Assembly (NCBI GenBank): GCA_002718345.1
Contig: PBDA01000024.1
Span: 57,132 to 121,131, forward strand
From: Rhodospirillaceae bacterium
GTDB lineage: Bacteria > Pseudomonadota > Gammaproteobacteria > Steroidobacterales > Rariloculaceae
DNA length: 64,000 bases
Reading direction: 5' to 3'
Shown: piece by piece, positions 25,349 through 34,711 of the stretch
Layout of the letters: every line of letters begins with the position of its first letter
Position numbering within the stretch: position 1 is the stretch's first letter
The notes under the pieces: model-generated
The model's input: only the letters and a program-made list of their open reading frames with translations
Databases searched by the model: none
What the model was told of the DNA's origin: nothing
Translations under genes and position numbers: made by a program

Positions 25349-28086
25349 TGTGCTTCATCCCAGTTAGAGCCTAGCCCTGAATCTACCTTAAGTTTTACAT
25401 CCAAAATGGCAGCATTTTCCATGATTGATGCGAGTGTTTTTGTGCAAGTTTCAACTTCGTTTTTGTTAACTTCTAGAACTAATTCATCATGAACCTGCAT
25501 AATTAATCGAGCATCAATATTTTCTTTTTCTATCCATTCATCGACACTAATCATAGCTCGCTTGATTATGTCAGCGGCTGTACCTTGCATGGGCGCATTA
25601 ATTGCGCTTCTTTCTGCATATTGGCGCCGCTGATGATTTTTAGAATTAATTTCTGGCAGAAAAAGACGACGACCAAAAATTGTTGAAACAAAACCATCTG
25701 CTTGGGCAGCTTTTCGAGTTTCATCCATATAATTTTTAACACCTGGATATCGAGCGAAGTAAAGATCTACGTACTCTTGTGCTGCTGATCTCTCAATACC
25801 TAACTGTTTAGCTAAACCAAAAGCTGACATTCCATAAATTAGACCAAAGTTAATTGCCTTTGCAGATCGACGTTCAGCTACTGAAATCTTTTCCATCTCA
25901 ACACCAAACACTTCAGAAGCAGTAGCACGGTGAATATCTTGATCATTTTTGAACGCAGAAAGTAAACCATCATCTTGTGACAAATGAGCCATTATCCGTA
26001 ACTCTATTTGAGAATAATCTGCTGCTAAAAGTTGGTATCCAGGAGATGCTATGAAAGCTTGACGAATTTTGCGACCTTCTTCTGTTCTTATAGGAATATT
26101 TTGGAGATTAGGATCAGATGATGAGAGACGACCAGTGGCAGCTACTGCTTGGTGATAAGATGTATGTATTCGTCCTGTTTTTGTATTTATCTGTAACGGT
26201 AATTTATCAGTATAAGTTGATTTTAGCTTAGATAAACTCCTGTATTTCAGAATAAGCTTAGGTAGTTCATAATCAATAGCTAATTCTTGTAGAACCGATT
26301 CTGCCGTTGAAGGTTGACCTTTGGGTGTTTTTCCTAATATTGGTAATTTGAGTTGTTCAAAAAGAATCTCTTGCAACTGCTTCGGAGAGCTAAGATTAAA
26401 TTGACATTTAGCTTCAGAATGTGATTTGGATTCTGTTTTGGTCATTGCATTAGCTAACTCCTGGCTTTGTTTTCGGAGCATCTCAGAATCTATAAGCACA
26501 CCCGCATACTCCATCTTTTGCAGCACCTTTATAAGGGGTTGTTCAATTTCCTGATAGAGCTTTTTTAGCTTGGGCGTGGCATTTACTTTAGGCCAGAGAT
26601 GCTGATGAATTTGTAATGTAATATCTGCATCTTCTGCTGCGTAATTAGTAGCTGTGCTTATATCTACCTGATCAAAGCCTATTTGCTTTGCTCCTTTTCC
26701 TGCTACCTCTTCATATTTAATAGTTTTTCTATTCAAATATTCTGAGGCTACTGAGTCCATATCATGGCGAGTTGCAGTAGAATTGAAAATAAAGGATTCC
26801 AGCATAGAGTCATAAGTATTGCCTCTCAGACGAATTCCATGATTTAACAAAATATGGGTGTCATATTTGAGATTATGACCAACTTTATTTGAGTCACTCT
26901 CTAGCCATGGTTGTAGCTTTTTTAAAACAGAGTTGATATTGAGTTGTTTTGGCGCACCTGTGTAACGATGGGTTAGTGGTATATAAGCAGCTTTGCTTAT
27001 TTCTGTAGCAAAGGAAATGCCAACGATTTCAGCATCCATATAATTGAGACTGGTTGTTTCTGTATCAATAGCAACTACATCTGCAGATTTTATTTTTTTT
27101 AGCCACTCATCAAGCTGTTTTTCGGTGAAAATGGTTTCATATTCATTTTCAATTATTTTAGTAGCTGAGCTATCAGTCGCATCTTCTTTAACTCTTTTAA
27201 GAAGTGTTCTAAGTTCTAGTTGTTCGTATAGTAACTGCAGTTTTCCTCGATCTGGTTTGCGTAGTAATAATTCACTTATATCAGCGGATAGTGATACATC
27301 GCGAACAATCGTGACAAGCTCTTTATAAAGCGGTAAGGATTCGAGAGTTTCTCTAAGCCGTTCACCAACTTTTCCGCTTATTTCATGTGCATTACTTACT
27401 ATCGTTTTGAGATCGTTATACTGCGCAAGCCATTTAACAGCTGTTTTGGGCCCAACACCTTGAACCCCAGGTACGTTATCAGATGTATCACCCACTAGAG
27501 CCAGATAGTCCACTATTTGTTCAGGCCACACACCAAATTTATCGTATACACCTTTTGCATCCAATATCGTATCGCTCATTGTATTCACCAGTGTGACTTG
27601 GTCGCTAACTAGCTGTGCCATATCTTTATCCGAAGTTGAGATCAGTGTTGAAATATTGGCTTCGCTTGCCTTGCTTGCAAGCGTGCCAATTACATCATCA
27701 GCTTCAACTCCAACGATTTGAAGGACAGGTAATCCTATAGCTTCAATAGCTTCCAGCAAGGGTGCAATTTGCGGTCGAAGGTCCTCTGGCATCGATGGGC
27801 GGTTAGCTTTGTAATCTGGAAACAAATCGTTACGGAAGGTTTTGCCTGGCGCATCAAAAACAACAGCGATTCTTTCTGGGTCAAAATCATCCAGTAGCTT
27901 GTAGAGCATATTTAGTACGCCAAATATTGCGCCTGTTGGTTCTCCTTTGCTGGAAGTAAACGCAGGTAAAGCATGGTATGCACGAAAAAGGTAAGAGGAC
28001 CCATCGACTAACACAAATGGTTTATCAGTTGATTCTTTTGAAGTCTTTGTTGAATCTTTCATAGACTTGCTAAGAAAATCACCCAT
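25345..28086 (-). CDS. polA: DNA polymerase I
   Basis: Repair and Okazaki-fragment polymerase with all three domains. The 5'-nuclease domain (about residues 20-310) has VDGSSYLFRAYHALP, the GVEADDVIG motif and GVQGVGPKTA. The 3'-5' exonuclease domain keeps its acidic residues (AIDTETTSLN, KYDTHILL, YAAEDADITL), so proofreading should be active. The polymerase domain has DYSQIELR, RRSAKAINFGLIYGMS and VHDELV. At 913 residues it is normal. The start (28086) overlaps the lptM stop by 1 bp. The first ~18 residues are polar and an internal start at residue 9 is possible. Confidence 0.97.
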   Translation of the reverse strand: MGDFLSKSMKDSTKTSKESTDKPFVLVDGSSYLFRAYHALPAFTSSKGEPTGAIFGVLNMLYKLLDDFDPERIAVVFDAPGKTFRNDLFPDYKANRPSMPEDLRPQIAPLLEAIEAIGLPVLQIVGVEADDVIGTLASKASEANISTLISTSDKDMAQLVSDQVTLVNTMSDTILDAKGVYDKFGVWPEQIVDYLALVGDTSDNVPGVQGVGPKTAVKWLAQYNDLKTIVSNAHEISGKVGERLRETLESLPLYKELVTIVRDVSLSADISELLLRKPDRGKLQLLYEQLELRTLLKRVKEDATDSSATKIIENEYETIFTEKQLDEWLKKIKSADVVAIDTETTSLNYMDAEIVGISFATEISKAAYIPLTHRYTGAPKQLNINSVLKKLQPWLESDSNKVGHNLKYDTHILLNHGIRLRGNTYDSMLESFIFNSTATRHDMDSVASEYLNRKTIKYEEVAGKGAKQIGFDQVDISTATNYAAEDADITLQIHQHLWPKVNATPKLKKLYQEIEQPLIKVLQKMEYAGVLIDSEMLRKQSQELANAMTKTESKSHSEAKCQFNLSSPKQLQEILFEQLKLPILGKTPKGQPSTAESVLQELAIDYELPKLILKYRSLSKLKSTYTDKLPLQINTKTGRIHTSYHQAVAATGRLSSSDPNLQNIPIRTEEGRKIRQAFIASPGYQLLAADYSQIELRIMAHLSQDDGLLSAFKNDQDIHRATASEVFGVEMEKISVAERRSAKAINFGLIYGMSAFGLAKQLGIERSAAQEYVDLYFARYPGVKNYMDETRKAAQADGFVSTIFGRRLFLPEINSKNHQRRQYAERSAINAPMQGTAADIIKRAMISVDEWIEKENIDARLIMQVHDELVLEVNKNEVETCTKTLASIMENAAILDVKLKVDSGLGSNWDEAH

Positions 28087-28268
28087 TAATCTCCATTGTT
28101 GGAAAGACTTTCATCATGCTGTTCAACCTCTGATGCCTTTTCAGATTCTGACAATTCTGTTTGTTCGTTCATTATTGGACTAATAATAAGAGGCCCTTTT
28201 TGCCCACACCCGCTAACCGAGAGAAATAAAAAAACTAAGCAGAGATTATGACCTCCATTTGTTAACAT
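28086..28268 (-). CDS. lptM: LPS-assembly lipoprotein LptM (YifL-like)
   Basis: Tiny outer-membrane lipoprotein that helps LptD mature. I start it at ATG 28268: a signal peptide with lipobox (LSVSGC) is followed by the family hallmark CGQKGPL. The C-terminal tail is acidic (SESEKASEVEQHDES). It lies 31 bp after argH and overlaps polA by 1 bp. A longer frame from 28343 would add a non-conserved extension inside argH. The argH-lptM neighbourhood is common in gammaproteobacteria. Confidence 0.88.
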   Translation of the reverse strand: MLTNGGHNLCLVFLFLSVSGCGQKGPLIISPIMNEQTELSESEKASEVEQHDESLSNNGD

Positions 28269-28299
28269 TTTTCTCTGATACCCATTAGTACGAGCATTG

Positions 28300-29490
28300 T
28301 TAGTCAGTATCTTTTGTAGAATTTGCAATCTTTCGGTATGCATCGCGGAAAGGGATACCTTCCTTTAATGCCAAACGATTAGCACTTTCCGCAGCATTAA
28401 TTTCAGGTGGTAACTTTATATTTTCTTGTTCAAAAGTTATTCCCTTAAGCGTGTGTGCCATTATTTCAACCGTATCATTCGCTAGATCTATTGATCGAAA
28501 TAATGGAGCTTTAATCCGTTGAAGATCTCTTTGATAGCCAGAATTAAGTTTTGCCGTGATTGACAAGATTTCTGTTAATGCTGCTGTTGCAACTGCCTGC
28601 GAACTTCGAACAAGCTCAAGCACATCGGGATTTCTTTTCTGCGGCATAATTGAAGAACCAGTGGTCATTTCATCTGGTAAAGTTACGAATGCGAATTCGT
28701 TTGTATAGAACAACAATAGGTCTGCAGCTAGACGACCAAGATCACCAAGTAATAGGGCTATTTCAAATACAAGACCTGCTTCAGCTTTACCTCTGCTTAA
28801 TTGAACTGCTGTAACAGGCTCTTGAGCATCTGAGAACTGCAGTAGCTCTGTTGTCAATTTACGGTCTATTTCAATACCAGGCGTACCATAACCTGCTGCT
28901 GAACCTAAGGGGTTGAGGTCCGCTCTTATTTCTGCTGTCTTTAACCCCTGGGCATCATCACGTATTTCAGTAGCAAAACCATTTGCCCATAGTGCTACAG
29001 AACTAGGCATAGCAGGTTGCATATGCGTATAACCTGGTAACAAGATATTTCCTTGTTCTTTGGCTAATGTATCTAAACTGTCCGCTACTGCCAGTGCACC
29101 GGATTGAAGAGCATGGGCAGCGTCCTTTAAATATAGACGCAGAGCTACAAGCACCTGGTCATTTCGTGAGCGACCTAGATGAACTGCACCACCTATGGGT
29201 CCAATGAGTTTTATAAGCCGTGATTCAATAGCCCCATGCACATCTTCTTCTTCTAAGTTAATAGCCCATTTCCCTTTAGCATGCTGTTTTCCAAGATTTT
29301 CCAGACCATTGCAGATTGCTGTTGAGTCCTGAGTAGTCAAAAGCCCTTGTTTGTCTAACATTTTCGCATGAGCTATTGAGGCAAGTATGTCGTACTCTAG
29401 GAGCCTGTTATCAAGCTGATGATCTTCTCCAGCGGTGAATTTGAGAATACGCTCGTCCAGCGGTAAGCCCTTTTCCCATATCCTGGTCAT
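28300..29490 (-). CDS. argH: Argininosuccinate lyase, short form
   Basis: Cleaves argininosuccinate to arginine and fumarate, the last arginine step. The fumarase/aspartase-superfamily blocks are present: EEEDVHGAIESRL, GRSRNDQV, PGYTHMQPA and the catalytic serine loop TTGSSIMPQKRNPDVLE. At 396 residues it lacks roughly 50-60 residues of the usual C-terminal helical domain, ending soon after EGIPFRDAYRKIA. The neighbouring frames do not contain the missing part, so this looks like a real short form rather than a frameshift. It is the last gene of the arginine operon, 6 bp after argB. Confidence 0.93.
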   Translation of the reverse strand: MTRIWEKGLPLDERILKFTAGEDHQLDNRLLEYDILASIAHAKMLDKQGLLTTQDSTAICNGLENLGKQHAKGKWAINLEEEDVHGAIESRLIKLIGPIGGAVHLGRSRNDQVLVALRLYLKDAAHALQSGALAVADSLDTLAKEQGNILLPGYTHMQPAMPSSVALWANGFATEIRDDAQGLKTAEIRADLNPLGSAAGYGTPGIEIDRKLTTELLQFSDAQEPVTAVQLSRGKAEAGLVFEIALLLGDLGRLAADLLLFYTNEFAFVTLPDEMTTGSSIMPQKRNPDVLELVRSSQAVATAALTEILSITAKLNSGYQRDLQRIKAPLFRSIDLANDTVEIMAHTLKGITFEQENIKLPPEINAAESANRLALKEGIPFRDAYRKIANSTKDTD

Positions 29491-29496
29491 TGTCTT

Positions 29497-30426
29497 TTAT
29501 CCTTGTTTTTCATCAGGGCTGAGATTTTGGATATCATTAACTACCAAAGTTCCCATTCCTTCGTTTGTAAAGACTTCTAGCAATAGACTATCAGGCAAAT
29601 CGTAAGAAATAACATGAACTCGAGGAACCCCACCATTAAGAGCTTTTTCAATTGCTTTCGCTTTTGGCAGCATACCTTCAGACAGACAACCGTTGTTGCG
29701 TAACTTATCTAAACCTGCAACGTCTAGATATGAGATAACGGATCGTGGATCATCTATAGTTTCGAGAATACCAGGCGCCCCTGTAGATAACATAAGTTTT
29801 TCTGCGCCAAGCGCCACTGCCACAGCAGCCGCTACAGTATCTGCATTGATATTTAATAATGTACCAGATTCATCTGCTGATAATGGACTAATGATAGGAA
29901 CAAGATCGTTATCTAGTTGCTTAAGGAGAATGCTAGTATCAACTTCATCAATATCACCAACAAAACCATAGTCTATAGTTTCCCCAGAATCACTGGGAAC
30001 TGGCGGCCGTTTATGAGCCTTAATTAATCCAGCATCTACTCCGCTAATGCCAACAGCTGGAATACTCAGGTCCCGGCATGCGGCTAATAGTCTTGTATTT
30101 ATCTGTCCATTAAGAACCATCATTGCAACTTCGAGCGAGCTTTCATCAGTTACTCGACGGCCATCAACAAACTCGCTAGATATGCCTAGTGCATTTGCTA
30201 ATTTTGTTGACTGTGGCCCACCTCCGTGCACTAAAACCACACGTATCCCAACGCCATGTAGAATACCAATCTGTTCCATGATTGCGCGCGTGCCTTCTGC
30301 GGTTGCAAAGGCATCACCACCAGCTTTAATGACAAAAATTTTGCGCTTAAACATTCTGATATATGGCGCAGCCCGTTTTAGTGCATTTACAGCAATAGCT
30401 CTTTCGTTTTGACTTAGTCGTGGCAT
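29497..30426 (-). CDS. argB: N-acylglutamate kinase (ArgB family)
   Basis: Amino-acid kinase that phosphorylates N-acetylglutamate, or in this context perhaps N-succinylglutamate. Seen: the Lys/Gly-rich ATP site FVIKAGGDAF, VLVHGGGPQ, FVDGRRVTDE, NINADTVAAAVAVALGAEK and the C-terminal EGMLPKAKAIEKALNGGVPRVH. At 309 residues there is no fused acetyltransferase domain, unlike the Xanthomonas NAGS-K. An N-terminal extension (about 20 residues) precedes the APYIRMF segment. It lies between argF' and argH with 6-bp gaps. Confidence 0.92.
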   Translation of the reverse strand: MPRLSQNERAIAVNALKRAAPYIRMFKRKIFVIKAGGDAFATAEGTRAIMEQIGILHGVGIRVVLVHGGGPQSTKLANALGISSEFVDGRRVTDESSLEVAMMVLNGQINTRLLAACRDLSIPAVGISGVDAGLIKAHKRPPVPSDSGETIDYGFVGDIDEVDTSILLKQLDNDLVPIISPLSADESGTLLNINADTVAAAVAVALGAEKLMLSTGAPGILETIDDPRSVISYLDVAGLDKLRNNGCLSEGMLPKAKAIEKALNGGVPRVHVISYDLPDSLLLEVFTNEGMGTLVVNDIQNLSPDEKQG

Positions 30427-30432
30427 GTTTTT

Positions 30433-31434
30433 TTAACCTTTAAGCAATCGATGAAGCACAGCCATTTGCGCTTTCATTCGATTATTAGCTTCTTGTATTA
30501 CAATGCTGCGTGGCCCATCTAATATTTGATCAGTTACAACAACACCACGGCGTACCGGCAAACAGTGCATAAAACGGCAATCTTTACGCGCACTTTCAAA
30601 CCATGGCTCATCAACACACCAGTCCACTAGGTTTTCTCGCAAATCTTGGTCTCCAGTATGATCACCATAGTTTGATGTTGAAGACCAGGATTTTGCATAG
30701 ATGATATTTGCATCTTCCATAGCCTCACGTCGGTCGGCAGTTTCTATCACGCTACCACCATTCTCTGAAGCGAGCCTACTTGCGTCCTGCATAATTTTCT
30801 CGGGTAATTCAAATCCAGGCGGCCTAAGAACAACCACATCCATGCCACGTTGTGCAGCCATTCGGACTGTGGCAGATGGGACAGCTAATGGAAGTGCCTT
30901 GGGATGATAAGCCCATGAAAGCACGAAACGACCTCCTTGGCTTGGTATGTCCAAGTCATTCATCGTTTTCCAGTCAGCCAAGCTTTGACATGGATGCTGA
31001 ATTGCTGATTCCATATTTATAAGGGGGACGTTGACTAGAGAAGCAAGGTTTTCAAATTCTTGATCAGCCAGATCGTACTCAAGATCCCGACGTTCAGCGA
31101 ATGCTCTGATACCTATGACATCACCATAGGAGGCTATAACGGGGACAGCTTCTCTAATATGTTCCGCAGCCGCACCATCCATAACAATACCTGGTCGCGC
31201 TTCTAGTCCATGGATAGACATTTCAGGGGAGATAACAAATGAACTTCCACCAAGCCGTGACATAGCTGCTTGAAAAGACGCTAATGTGCGTAATGAGGGG
31301 CTTAAAAAAAGAAGCGATAAAACCTTACCCTCCAATGCACGGGGTTCGGGTTCATGTTCGAGTCGACTGGCTAGTTTAAGCAGGGATTCAATTTCCTCTG
31401 TAGAGAGGTCACTTAGATCGTTAAAGCGTTTCAC
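30433..31434 (-). CDS. argF': N-acylornithine carbamoyltransferase, predicted N-succinylornithine type (argF')
   Basis: Belongs to the AOTCase/SOTCase branch, not to ordinary ornithine transcarbamylase. Seen: carbamoyl-phosphate loop SPSLRT (45-50), HPCQ (147-150), YHPKALPLAVPS, YAKSW and HCLPVRR (290-296). By hand alignment with Xanthomonas AOTCase (from memory), the acetyl-specific Glu92 is Ala90 here, and the carboxylated Lys302 is Val299. SOTCase of Bacteroides has Pro and a hydrophobic residue there, and it shares the LPxAVPxS block. I therefore predict N-succinylornithine as substrate. Its start overlaps the argD end by 14 bp. Confidence 0.88.
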   Translation of the reverse strand: MKRFNDLSDLSTEEIESLLKLASRLEHEPEPRALEGKVLSLLFLSPSLRTLASFQAAMSRLGGSSFVISPEMSIHGLEARPGIVMDGAAAEHIREAVPVIASYGDVIGIRAFAERRDLEYDLADQEFENLASLVNVPLINMESAIQHPCQSLADWKTMNDLDIPSQGGRFVLSWAYHPKALPLAVPSATVRMAAQRGMDVVVLRPPGFELPEKIMQDASRLASENGGSVIETADRREAMEDANIIYAKSWSSTSNYGDHTGDQDLRENLVDWCVDEPWFESARKDCRFMHCLPVRRGVVVTDQILDGPRSIVIQEANNRMKAQMAVLHRLLKG

Positions 31435-32578
31435 TTTTAAACTCCTGTAGAGCTTCTATAAGAAGATTCACATGTTTTTCTTCAAGAATGTAAGGCGGTA
31501 ACAATCGCAAGACATGCGGGTCAGCACTTGTACCTGTAAGAATGCCTTTCTTTAGTAAGTCATCCCTTATAAGAGAGGCTTTTGGTTTTACTTTGAGGCC
31601 GAGTAAAAATCCTGCGCCCTGAATGCCTATGACTGGGCCAGTAATACATTTGTTTTGAATTAGGCTTCCAATGTTTTGTACTTGAGTTAATAGATCTTCT
31701 TCCTCAATTACTTCTAGTACAGCTTTAATTGCAGCACAAGCAAGAGGACCCCCTCCGAATGTTGAGCCTAAATCTCCTGGTTTAAGTTCCACTGCTATAT
31801 CTTGGGTCATAAGTAATGCACCACAGGGAAAACCACCTCCCAAAGCTTTAGCTGTGGTTAGCATGTCAGGTTTTACGTCAAAGTAGTCAGACCCAAAAGG
31901 CTTCCCTAAGCGGCCAACACCAGTCTGTACCTCATCTAAAATTAACAGTGCACCATGTTGATCGCATAAACTGCGTGCAGTAGTTAAAAACTCTTTTGAG
32001 AAATCAAACGCCCCTGCAACTCCTTGCACCGGCTCAATAATAACCCCGGCAGTATCTTTGTCGATGGCCTTATGCAGCGCTTGGACATCATTACGTCTTA
32101 CGAACTGGACATTAAAAGGCGTATGTGGAAATCCATACCAACTTTTTTTGGCTCCCCATGTAACTGCTGCTGCAGCTCCAGTACGACCGTGGAATGAATG
32201 TTCAACCGCAACTATTTTCGTACGACTTGTCATCTGAAGTGCAATTCGTAAAGCATTTTCGTTAGCTTCTGAACCACTGTTAATGAAAAAAACCCGAGTT
32301 AGACACTCTGGCGAAAACTCAGCAAGTTTTTCTGCAGCTTCATTGCGTATGCAAATTTCAACAATGTTGCTTTGAAATAAAAGTGATTGCGCCTGTTTTT
32401 TTATCGCTTCGATTAATTTAGGGTGTCCATAGCCAAGAGAAGCAACTGCATGTCCGCCATATAGGTCCAAAACTTGGCTTCCATCATTATCCTGAAGAAA
32501 AACTCCCTGACCGCATATAGGTACAAATGGTAGTTGAGGATAAACCTCAGTTAGATTGGCTGGTTTAAAATCTATCAT
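31421..32578 (-). CDS. argD: N-acylornithine aminotransferase
   Basis: PLP enzyme (class III aminotransferase) that makes N-acylornithine from the semialdehyde. Seen: FFINSGSEANENALRIA, HSFHGRTGAA, IIEPVQGVAGA, the LILDEVQTGVGRLG block and the PLP lysine region TTAKALGGGFPCGA. I choose ATG 32578, since homologues begin near this point and the TGATG overlap with argC is a typical coupling. A longer frame to 32647 runs inside argC. The length is 386 residues. Confidence 0.94.
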   Translation of the reverse strand: MIDFKPANLTEVYPQLPFVPICGQGVFLQDNDGSQVLDLYGGHAVASLGYGHPKLIEAIKKQAQSLLFQSNIVEICIRNEAAEKLAEFSPECLTRVFFINSGSEANENALRIALQMTSRTKIVAVEHSFHGRTGAAAAVTWGAKKSWYGFPHTPFNVQFVRRNDVQALHKAIDKDTAGVIIEPVQGVAGAFDFSKEFLTTARSLCDQHGALLILDEVQTGVGRLGKPFGSDYFDVKPDMLTTAKALGGGFPCGALLMTQDIAVELKPGDLGSTFGGGPLACAAIKAVLEVIEEEDLLTQVQNIGSLIQNKCITGPVIGIQGAGFLLGLKVKPKASLIRDDLLKKGILTGTSADPHVLRLLPPYILEEKHVNLLIEALQEFKSETL

Positions 32579-33639
32579 CACACCCACCCAGCTGGAACAA
32601 TTTTGAGGCCTTCTGAATCTGGCCAGCCAGCCAGCCGATTCGCCCACTGAATTGCTCCCCCTGCAGCTCCTTTGACAAGGTTATCAATTGCGCAGCAGAC
32701 AGCAATAGTTCCGTTATCTACGCTGATGCTTAGAACTGCATTGTTTGTGCCAACGACGTCTTTAAGTTTGGGTGGAGTGCTTTCAACAGTTACAAAATCG
32801 GAATCTCGGTAGAATTTACTCACCTCCGCAGTAATAGATTCTGAATCTGCTTCACTACTACAAGTTGCAAAAACCGTTGCATATATTCCTCGAGAAAATG
32901 GACCAGATTTTGGAATGAAATTCAAAGATATATCACTACCAGTGCATACTCGGGCTATATCACATACCTCAGGGTGATGTCGATGGGATAATGGTTTGTA
33001 TGCAAAGAGGTTACTCTGGCGCATTGGGTGGTGTGTCGTATCGCGAGGAGTCCGTCCTGCTCCGGTACTACCTGTGATCGCACTCACAAAAAATTCTGGT
33101 TTGGCTAGATCTAACTTAAGCAATGGGACAATAGATAACAGCATTGATGTAGCAAAGCAGCCTGGCTGAGCAGCATGAGGTGTGCTAAGCAACTCGAGGT
33201 GTTCTGGTACTGCACAGCTAAAAGAGTTTAATCGATGAGGTGCGTCATGGGCTTGTCCATACACTTCCATAAAACGCTCTGATGAGGAATATCGAAAGTC
33301 TGCTGATGCGTCAACCACACACATTTCTACATTTGATTGTTCTGCTTTGTTCAAAAAATTATCTATCAGACGTGCTGATGCGCCATGGGGTGCAGCCGAA
33401 ATAGTTATCCATTTAGAAGCATTTTGTAGCATATCGATTGCTTGTTTTTCAGACACGAATTGTTTTGTTGGGTAAGAAGAAGCTAAATGGCCAAACGCCG
33501 CACTAATAGATTCTCCCTGTCGGCTGCTAGATATTACACTTGCCGCTTCTAACCGTGGATGTAAAGCAATAAGTCGTAAAAGCTCACCAGCCACATAGCC
33601 AGAGCCTCCCAAAACAATCACTGGTGTTTTGTCTGTCAT
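32578..33639 (-). CDS. argC: N-acyl-gamma-glutamyl-phosphate reductase
   Basis: NADPH-dependent reductase of the arginine pathway. The Rossmann motif is GGSGYVAGELLRLI, and the catalytic Cys lies in QPGCFATSMLLSI. AITGSTGAGRTPRDTTHHPMR and HRHHPEV complete the ArgC signature. At 353 residues it is slightly longer than the type 1 enzymes. It overlaps the preceding P-loop gene by 1 bp (TAATG) and argD by 1 bp. Confidence 0.94.
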   Translation of the reverse strand: MTDKTPVIVLGGSGYVAGELLRLIALHPRLEAASVISSSRQGESISAAFGHLASSYPTKQFVSEKQAIDMLQNASKWITISAAPHGASARLIDNFLNKAEQSNVEMCVVDASADFRYSSSERFMEVYGQAHDAPHRLNSFSCAVPEHLELLSTPHAAQPGCFATSMLLSIVPLLKLDLAKPEFFVSAITGSTGAGRTPRDTTHHPMRQSNLFAYKPLSHRHHPEVCDIARVCTGSDISLNFIPKSGPFSRGIYATVFATCSSEADSESITAEVSKFYRDSDFVTVESTPPKLKDVVGTNNAVLSISVDNGTIAVCCAIDNLVKGAAGGAIQWANRLAGWPDSEGLKIVPAGWV

Positions 33640-34709
33640 TATGAACCCTCAACTTGTTCGCAAGAAAGGCCAATTTTATTTTTAATAAAATCACCTAGAT
33701 CAGCGCCATGAGTTAGAGCATTAGCTGCATGAACCTTCATACGTTGTTGAATGATTTCCACACCAACCAAGTTATCAGTAGCTGGGCCAGTTACTACAAT
33801 TGGTTCAATATCAAACTCTTCACGAAGAAGTTTTACGCCACCCCAGGCACCAACAGGGTCATTAGCGCATAAAACTACAGCACTGAGTGCTTCTCGTATT
33901 TCTGGGTCTAACAGAATAGCCTCAACTCCGTATGCACCAATTATCCCATCACCTAATTCGAACACAATGACGTCAGGGGTTTCCTTTGCAAGCCCAGTTA
34001 AGAGCTTGCGTGTCAATATGGATGCATTTTCCGATGTTGTACAAACCACACCATGATCAGTAAATATGCTGGTATTTCGAGCACCAGCATCTTCCATTGC
34101 GAGAATATCCCGTTGCAGCGCTACTCCAGTCGATTTAAAGGCGTCTACAATAAAGCCTTGTTGTGAAAGACGACTAATTACAGCGCAGGCTGCAGCCGTT
34201 TTTCCAGAATCCATACAGGTGCCGGCGAATGCAACAACAGGTATACCTGATAGTTTCAATGATGATGGATTTTCAACAGGCAAGTTATTTACGCGTGCTG
34301 GCACACCAATACGTTCGCCAAGATATGGAAAATCAAGGACAACACCTAGTACCCGACAATCAAAAGGTTGTCCTTGGTTAGGATTAATAGAATCACAAAT
34401 TCCTAATACACCACCTAAGTTTAGTATCTGAACGACATCACCGGGAGTAAGCTGTTCTGGGATATGTCCAGAATATCCAAAAAGTGCCTTACGGTGTCCA
34501 AGCGCCCCAACAATTATGTCACCTCGCTTAACTTGAGCCATCCGTCCACTGGTTAATTCAAGTGTGTTGTAGCGTGATTTATTGTTCAGCACTTCTGCTG
34601 CTATAAGTACACCTTCTTCGCAGGGAATATCAGAGCTGATTCGAACTTCTCGGCCAATTTCTGTTCCAGTAGCGACTGAGGCAATTTTATCTATTAAGGT
34701 AGGACGCAT
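33639..34709 (-). CDS. Unrecognised P-loop NTPase embedded in the arginine operon
   Basis: A 356-residue soluble protein I cannot assign. Residues 1-150 look like a beta-rich domain with many Gly and hydrophobic strands (e.g. LTSGRMAQVKRGDIIVGALG, LTPGDVVQILNLGG). Residues 155-350 carry a BioD/MobB/CobB-like (SIMIBI) P-loop fold: Walker A GTCMDSGKT (163-171, with the same spacing as BioD), AFKSTG at 190-195, and an acidic VFELGDGIIGAYG segment at 249-261. It is 2 bp from argG and overlaps argC by 1 bp, so it is clearly cotranscribed with them. An ATP-dependent ligase, kinase or synthase step is plausible. DUF1611/DgcN is similar in the P-loop part but not in the N-terminus. Confidence 0.85.
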   Translation of the reverse strand: MRPTLIDKIASVATGTEIGREVRISSDIPCEEGVLIAAEVLNNKSRYNTLELTSGRMAQVKRGDIIVGALGHRKALFGYSGHIPEQLTPGDVVQILNLGGVLGICDSINPNQGQPFDCRVLGVVLDFPYLGERIGVPARVNNLPVENPSSLKLSGIPVVAFAGTCMDSGKTAAACAVISRLSQQGFIVDAFKSTGVALQRDILAMEDAGARNTSIFTDHGVVCTTSENASILTRKLLTGLAKETPDVIVFELGDGIIGAYGVEAILLDPEIREALSAVVLCANDPVGAWGGVKLLREEFDIEPIVVTGPATDNLVGVEIIQQRMKVHAANALTHGADLGDFIKNKIGLSCEQVEGS

Positions 34710-34711
34710 AT

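Noticed and set aside
28086..28343. A frameshifted C-terminus of argH in the frame that leads into lptM
   Set aside because: The residues before the lptM lipoprotein signal do not resemble the argininosuccinate lyase C-terminus.
33639..34709. Assignment of the P-loop protein as dethiobiotin synthase (BioD)
   Set aside because: Only the P-loop spacing and the Lys segment match. It has an extra 150-residue N-terminal domain and lies in the arginine operon, not with bioB/bioC.
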